From Streptomyces venezuelae (GTDB lineage: Bacteria > Actinomycetota > Actinomycetes > Streptomycetales > Streptomycetaceae), in NCBI RefSeq assembly GCF_008642295.1, contig NZ_CP029190.1, positions 3,215,001-3,279,000 of the forward strand: DNA of 64,000 nucleotides, read 5' to 3'. Of this stretch, positions 62,357 to 64,000 are shown piece after piece. Position numbers and translations under genes: made by a program. Positions within the stretch are counted from its first letter, which is position 1. Every line of letters begins with the position of its first letter. The notes below the pieces were generated by a model. The model did not search any database. It was not told the DNA's origin and saw only the letters and a program-made list of their open reading frames with translations.

Positions 62357-63520
62357 ATGCCTGAAGCGCCCGACATGACCACCGAACCCCGCCCCGTGTA
62401 CGTGATCGGGGGCGGCCCCGGCGGTCTCGCCGCCGCCGCCGCACTCCGCGCCCGGGGGGTCCGCGCCGTGGTGGTCGAGAAGTCCGGCTCGGTCGGCGAC
62501 TCCTGGCGGCGCCACTACGACCGGCTCCATCTGCACACCACCCGCCGGCTGTCGGGACTCCCCGGACTGGCCGTCCCGCGCCGCTTCGGGCGCTGGGTCT
62601 CCCGCGACAACGTGGTGTGCTACCTGGAGAAGTACGCCGAGTACCACGAGCTGGAGCTGGTCACCGGGGTGGAGGTGACCCGGATCGACCGGGCCGCCGA
62701 CGGGGCCGGCTGGGTGCTGCACGCCAGCGGGGGCCGCGAGCTCACCGGCCGTGCGGTGGTCGTCGCCACCGGCTTCAACCACACCCCGGCGGTCCCGGAC
62801 TGGCCGGGCGCGGCGGAGTACCGGGGCGAGCTGCTGCACGCGGGCGCGTACCGCAATCCCGCGCCGTACGCCGGGCGGGACGTACTGGTGGTCGGCACCG
62901 GCAACACCGGGGCCGAGATCGCCGTGGACCTCGCCGAGGGCGGGGCGGCCCGGGTCCGGCTGGCGGTCCGTACCGCCCCGCACATCGTGCGCCGCTCCAC
63001 CGCGGGCTGGCCGGCCCAGCGCTCCGGCATTCTGGTGCGCCGGCTGCCGGTGCGGCTGGTGGACCGGATCTCCGCCCTCCAGGCCAAGGTGGCGGTGCCG
63101 GACCTGTCGGCGTACGGACTGCCCCGCCCGGACACCGGCCTCTACAGCCGGGTCCGGCAGGGCGCGATCCCGGTGCAGGACGTCGGACTGATCGCCGCGG
63201 TGCGCTCGGGGGCGGTGGAGCCGGTGGCGGCCGTGGCCTCCTTCGACGGCGAGGGGGTGGTGCTGGCGGACGGCTCGCGCATCAGCCCGGACGTGGTGAT
63301 CGCGGCCACCGGCTACCGCCGGGCGCTGGAGGGCCTGGTCGGGCATCTCGGCGTACTGGACGAACGCGGACGCCCCCGTCCGCACGGCGCCCGCACGGAT
63401 CCGGCCGCCCCGGGGCTGTATTTCACCGGTTTCACCAACCCCATAAGCGGAATGTTCCGAGAGATGGCCCTGGACGCCGAAAGGATCGCCAAGGCTCTGG
63501 CGCGGAGCCGCCGTCCCTGA
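62357..63520 (+). CDS. FAD/NAD(P)-dependent oxidoreductase (flavin monooxygenase-like)
   Basis: The 387-residue flavoprotein has the FAD site VIGGGPGGLAAAAALRARG (about 15-33), a second dinucleotide site VVGTGNTGAEIAVDL (about 178-192) and the linker ATGFNHTPAVPDWPG. This two-Rossmann layout is shared by flavin-containing monooxygenases of the CzcO/Baeyer-Villiger group. TACGCT precedes the ATG at a leaderless distance. Position near the palindrome suggests involvement in the acyl-CoA/steroid-like catabolism. Confidence 0.88.
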   Translation: MPEAPDMTTEPRPVYVIGGGPGGLAAAAALRARGVRAVVVEKSGSVGDSWRRHYDRLHLHTTRRLSGLPGLAVPRRFGRWVSRDNVVCYLEKYAEYHELELVTGVEVTRIDRAADGAGWVLHASGGRELTGRAVVVATGFNHTPAVPDWPGAAEYRGELLHAGAYRNPAPYAGRDVLVVGTGNTGAEIAVDLAEGGAARVRLAVRTAPHIVRRSTAGWPAQRSGILVRRLPVRLVDRISALQAKVAVPDLSAYGLPRPDTGLYSRVRQGAIPVQDVGLIAAVRSGAVEPVAAVASFDGEGVVLADGSRISPDVVIAATGYRRALEGLVGHLGVLDERGRPRPHGARTDPAAPGLYFTGFTNPISGMFREMALDAERIAKALARSRRP

Positions 63521-63540
63521 TTCTTCCCGCCCGCCTGTTC

Positions 63541-63555
63541 CTGACGACGCGTCAG
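63541..63555. promoter_or_regulatory. Palindromic operator, site 6
   Basis: CTGACGACGCGTCAG has perfect 6-bp arms. It is the first of two copies 24 bases apart upstream of the CoA-binding protein gene at 63615. Confidence 0.82.
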
Positions 63556-63564
63556 TTCAGTAAT

Positions 63565-63579
63565 CTGACTACGCGTCAG
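63565..63579. promoter_or_regulatory. Palindromic operator, site 7
   Basis: CTGACTACGCGTCAG has one mismatch in the 6-bp arms. It lies 35 bases before the ATG at 63615. Both copies are followed by TT, and spacing of about two helical turns would permit cooperative binding. Confidence 0.8.
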
Positions 63580-63614
63580 TTAGTACGAGTCATCGAGCAG
63601 GAGCGGGCGGAACG

Positions 63615-64000
63615 ATGCTTGGATCTACTCACGGCACCCTCACCACCGACTTCCGCGCACGTGTCGAGGCCTGCGGGGAACACCCCCGGGCGGCCGTCCA
63701 CTCCACGACGGCCCCGTCCGGCGGCGGCGCGGACCGGGACGCCCTGGATGTCAGCGGGCGGCCCCTGCACGCCGACGTGCCCGACCTCGACCGGTTCTTC
63801 CGGCCCGAGTCCGTGGCGATCGTCGGCGCCTCCGATGCCGACGGCAGACCCAACACGGGCATCACCCGCCAGCTCTTCGCCTGGGCCGAGCGCGTCGGGG
63901 CCCGCGTCCATCCCGTCCACCCCACCCGCCCCGCCGTCTTCGGGCGCCCCTGCTTCGCCTCCGTGGCCGACCTGCCCGAGCAGGTGGACCTGGCGGTGCT
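63615..64000 (+). CDS. CoA-binding / ADP-forming acyl-CoA synthetase (3' truncated)
   Basis: The gene runs off the right edge; 128 codons are visible. After a 60-residue N-terminal part comes the CoA-binding Rossmann fold: FFRPESVAIVGASDADGRPN (about 62-81), then HPVHPTRPAVFGRPCFASVA and LPEQVDLAV. This matches the start of acetate-CoA-ligase/succinyl-CoA-synthetase-alpha-like proteins. It would form acyl-CoA or bind CoA in the same regulon, given the two operators upstream. Confidence 0.85.
   Translation, partial: MLGSTHGTLTTDFRARVEACGEHPRAAVHSTTAPSGGGADRDALDVSGRPLHADVPDLDRFFRPESVAIVGASDADGRPNTGITRQLFAWAERVGARVHPVHPTRPAVFGRPCFASVADLPEQVDLAV

Overview
The window is a contiguous piece of chromosome from a high-GC actinomycete, almost certainly a Streptomyces or close relative. 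The evidence is a base composition above 70 % GC with strong G/C bias in third codon positions, a family of Scr1-type XRE/DUF397/DUF6879 genes, an AfsR-like SARP regulator, PQQ-repeat Ser/Thr kinases, many leaderless starts (a TAnnnT box about 10 bases before ATG) and a rare TTA codon in one regulator. No rRNA, tRNA, CRISPR array, insertion sequence or phage gene was seen.

Layout. Bases 1-3011: the end of a MacAB-like efflux operon (adaptor, ATPase, permease). 3168-10199: accessory genes, including a small Gly/Ser/Asp-rich peptide gene translationally coupled to a PIMT-like O-methyltransferase (an imiditide/pamtide-like RiPP candidate), a frameshifted Scr1 regulator, DUF6879, DUF6193-like, Nudix, and an XRE-DUF397-DUF397 set. 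10242-20567: a PQQ kinase, an amidohydrolase, a 990-residue SARP/NB-ARC/TPR regulator followed by a small DNHATG-repeat protein, a GC-rich repeat tract, a methyltransferase and a membrane-anchored sialidase. 20645-34301: acyl-CoA catabolism genes resembling steroid side-chain degradation (acyl-CoA ligase, two Ltp-type thiolase-like proteins, a DUF35 partner, enoyl-CoA hydratase, acyl-CoA dehydrogenase, deazaflavin oxidoreductase, TetR), mixed with housekeeping genes (cyclophilin, PQQ kinase, glyoxalase). 34591-36126: two odd exported or toxin-like genes. 61322-64000: more genes of the acyl-CoA set.

The most striking region is 36145-60828, a RiPP cluster with unusually many tailoring enzymes. 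It has the complete daptide gene core: RRE-type recognition protein, methyltransferase, class III aminotransferase, alcohol-dehydrogenase-like oxidative decarboxylase, two 56-residue hydrophobic precursors ending in Thr, an ABC exporter and an M50 intramembrane protease. Added to this are a full-length class III lanthionine synthetase (LanKC), a YcaO with a C-terminal PxPxP motif, an F420/flavin LLM oxidoreductase, a GPP34 protein and an orphan LuxR regulator. There is also every enzyme of a dTDP-3-amino-3-C-methyl-2,3,6-trideoxyhexose pathway, the enzyme set for L-vancosamine or L-epivancosamine (RmlA, RmlB, 2,3-dehydratase, 3-aminotransferase, 3-C-methyltransferase, 5-epimerase, 4-ketoreductase), and two related GT2 glycosyltransferases. 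The predicted product is a hydrophobic peptide with an aminated, N-methylated C-terminus, dehydrated or reduced Ser/Thr positions and an aminodeoxysugar. The precursor cores contain no Cys, so LanKC cannot make ordinary lanthionine or labionin there.

A second layer is a dispersed regulon: seven copies of a CTGACGnnnCGTCAG-type palindrome sit in five intergenic regions (13.8, 22.3, 33.0, 62.2 and 63.5 kb), each before acyl-CoA, steroid-like or metal-hydrolase genes. The family assignments are reading-based; none was verified by database search.
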